Source of the DNA: Chamaesiphon sp.
GTDB lineage: Bacteria; Cyanobacteriota; Cyanobacteriia; Cyanobacteriales; Chamaesiphonaceae
Assembly: GCA_026786125.1 (NCBI GenBank)
Contig: JAJAYU010000404.1
Location: 1-5,989 of the forward strand
Length of the DNA: 5,989 nucleotides
Direction of reading: 5' to 3'
Shown one piece after another: positions 4,874 through 5,989 of this stretch (positions are counted from its first letter, which is position 1; each line of letters begins with the position of its first letter). Both the position numbers and the translations under genes were made by a program. The notes below the pieces were generated by a model that was given only the letters and a program-made list of their open reading frames with translations, was not told the origin of the DNA and did not search any database.

Positions 4874-5389
4874 CTAGATCTGAGCTTTGGCAGGAATTAA
4901 ATAAATCAAGCCAGAAATGAGAGTAAACGCTACCGATAGCCAAAAAGCGACTAGACCATAGAAATGCCAGCTTTCGATCGATAATGGTGTAATGATCATC
5001 GCGATCGCAATGATTTGACTAACTGTTTTGAGCTTACCCCAAATATTGGCACCACTAACCTGAGATTGACCGACGCGCCAGCCCGCAATCGTCAATTCCC
5101 GCGCGAGAATCAGGCAGACACCGATCGCCGGAACTAGATGAAGATCGATTAATATTAGTAGTGGAATCAAAATCAGTAACTTGTCCACCAAGGGATCGAG
5201 AAATTTACCTAGATCCGTGACCAGATTTAGCTTCCGCGCTAGATAACCATCACGCCAATCAGTCAAAGCTGCGACTAGTAATACCGCGACTCCAACCCAG
5301 CGAACGGTTAAACTATTGCTGTACAGACAATAGACAACTACAGGTAAACCGAGTAGTCGGGAAAGTGTAATCGAGTTGGGTAAATTCAT
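4874..5389 (-). CDS. pgsA: CDP-diacylglycerol-glycerol-3-phosphate 3-phosphatidyltransferase
   Basis: This integral membrane enzyme condenses CDP-diacylglycerol with glycerol-3-phosphate to phosphatidylglycerophosphate, the precursor of phosphatidylglycerol, which is the main phospholipid of cyanobacterial thylakoids. The CDP-alcohol phosphotransferase signature D-x2-DG-x2-AR-x8-G-x3-D-x3-D is complete: Asp44, Asp47-Gly48, Ala51-Arg52, Gly61, Asp65 and Asp69, counted from ATG 5389. Several hydrophobic segments follow (about 71-80, 87-96, 124-134 and 145-165). The block VSGANIWGKLKTVSQI (111-126) and the LARELTIAGWR stretch are typical of PgsA. The frame stays open upstream to ATG 5467, but the family normally begins MNLPNSITLSR, so I place the start at 5389, giving 171 residues; ATG 5392 is equally possible. 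The adjacent Shine-Dalgarno-like AGGA is too close to decide. The gene is divergent from the Crp-like gene. Confidence 0.93.
   Translation of the reverse strand: MNLPNSITLSRLLGLPVVVYCLYSNSLTVRWVGVAVLLVAALTDWRDGYLARKLNLVTDLGKFLDPLVDKLLILIPLLILIDLHLVPAIGVCLILARELTIAGWRVGQSQVSGANIWGKLKTVSQIIAIAMIITPLSIESWHFYGLVAFWLSVAFTLISGLIYLIPAKAQI
5001..5008. repeat. HIP1 octamer GCGATCGC
   Basis: This palindrome is the highly iterated HIP1 element of many cyanobacterial genomes. It lies inside pgsA and is the only complete octamer in the window; the core CGATCG occurs 12 times in total. Confidence 0.9.
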
Positions 5390-5538
5390 CATCCTATGTT
5401 TAACAATTACTAGTGGTAGTGAAGACCGATTTTCGGGCACATTAAGGAAGTAATCACTTACCACCATCCAGATCGGGAAGCCTCGCCGTTGTTTGGGCTG
5501 TAGGTCTTGTCCACCCTCAGCATATTGAACTTGACATC

Positions 5539-5989
5539 ATGGATCATAGACAAAGCAATCTTCAATCTCCAGTGCATCTTTCAATTGCAGAAGCAATCGG
5601 GAGCATCCCATTTTTGAGTGAATTACCAGCAGCAGCATTGGCTCCAGCACTAGCTCATGCGGCAATTCGCCATCATCCAGCCAACCAGACAATCTTACTA
5701 GAAAATGATTGGGGCAGTTCAGTTTACTTTGTCTTGAGTGGTTGGCTCAAAATTCGGACTTATAACGCTGATGGACGAGAAATCACCCTGAATATTGTCG
5801 GGAGAGGCGAAATCGTCGGTGAAATGGCGGCAATCGAACAAGCACCGCGCTCTACCGATGTACTGAGTTTAACTCCCGCCACGATTGTAAATATTCCAGC
5901 AGAAGATTTTGTCAGACTACTTACGACTGAGCCGCTAGCTGGAATGCGGCTGGCTCAATTGATGGCGAGAAGATTGCGCCAAGTCAATC
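5539..5989 (+). CDS. Crp/Fnr-family transcriptional regulator, N-terminal part (cut by window edge)
   Basis: The frame opens at ATG 5539 and runs 150 codons to the window end without a stop. It covers the cyclic-nucleotide-binding beta-barrel and the start of the dimerisation helix. After IPFLSELP (23-30), the barrel shows YFVLSGWLKI (63-72) and the phosphate-binding cassette GEIVGEMAAIEQAPRSTDV (90-108). Glu95 and Arg104-Ser105 stand at the positions that bind the ribose and cyclic phosphate in CRP. That suggests real cAMP or cGMP binding rather than a degenerate sensor, and there is no N-terminal Fnr-type cysteine cluster. MRLAQLMARRLRQVN (136-150) would be the dimer helix; the helix-turn-helix is off the window. 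Homology to a specific cyanobacterial regulator (SyCRP1-, SyCRP2- or NtcA-like) cannot be settled. No clear Shine-Dalgarno site is present. Confidence 0.9.
   Translation, partial: MDHRQSNLQSPVHLSIAEAIGSIPFLSELPAAALAPALAHAAIRHHPANQTILLENDWGSSVYFVLSGWLKIRTYNADGREITLNIVGRGEIVGEMAAIEQAPRSTDVLSLTPATIVNIPAEDFVRLLTTEPLAGMRLAQLMARRLRQVN

Noticed and set aside
5531..5536. Perfect TTGACA just before the Crp-like ATG
   Set aside because: The bases at -10 distance (5554-5559, AGCAAT) are a poor match and lie inside the gene.

Overview
The window comes from a cyanobacterium. It encodes a CpcS-type phycobiliprotein lyase, a plant-type [2Fe-2S] ferredoxin of the photosynthetic PetF kind and a cyanobacterial-type biliverdin reductase. 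It is also rich in the hexamer CGATCG, the core of the HIP1 palindrome: I count 12 copies, one inside a full GCGATCGC, where about 1.5 would be expected by chance. Base composition looks moderate and even, and no gene looks foreign. No tRNA, rRNA, CRISPR array, transposase or phage gene was seen.

Layout. (1) 1-576, minus: the N-terminal 192 residues of an ABC-F ATPase, cut by the window edge. (2) 577-798: a divergent promoter region holding a 69-bp near-perfect palindrome. (3) 799-1940, plus: cpcS, then a gene for an uncharacterised HExxH protein joined to it by a GTGA stop/start overlap. (4) 1941-2104: a convergent gap with a hairpin terminator. (5) 2105-2404, minus: ferredoxin petF. (6) 2405-2825: a 421-bp divergent control region. 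(7) 2826-3833, plus: biliverdin reductase bvdR. (8) 3834-3911: a convergent gap filled by a second copy of the palindrome family, itself interrupted by a 26-bp repeat. (9) 3912-4558, minus: aroQ (type II 3-dehydroquinate dehydratase), preceded 20 bp upstream by an unlabelled 46-residue small protein gene. (10) 4559-4873: non-coding. (11) 4874-5389, minus: pgsA (phosphatidylglycerophosphate synthase), divergent from (12) 5539 to the window end, plus: a Crp/Fnr-type regulator with an intact-looking cyclic-nucleotide pocket, cut before its DNA-binding domain.

How the genes fit together. The middle of the window has a bilin theme. CpcS attaches phycocyanobilin to phycobiliproteins, and BvdR reduces biliverdin, the precursor of that pigment. 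Reduced ferredoxin is the known electron donor for heme oxygenase and for PcyA, which make biliverdin and phycocyanobilin. The HExxH protein coupled to cpcS is the best candidate for something undescribed, with the 46-residue protein ahead of aroQ second. The remaining genes (ABC-F, aroQ, pgsA, Crp-like) are ordinary housekeeping or regulatory genes with no evident link to the bilin genes.
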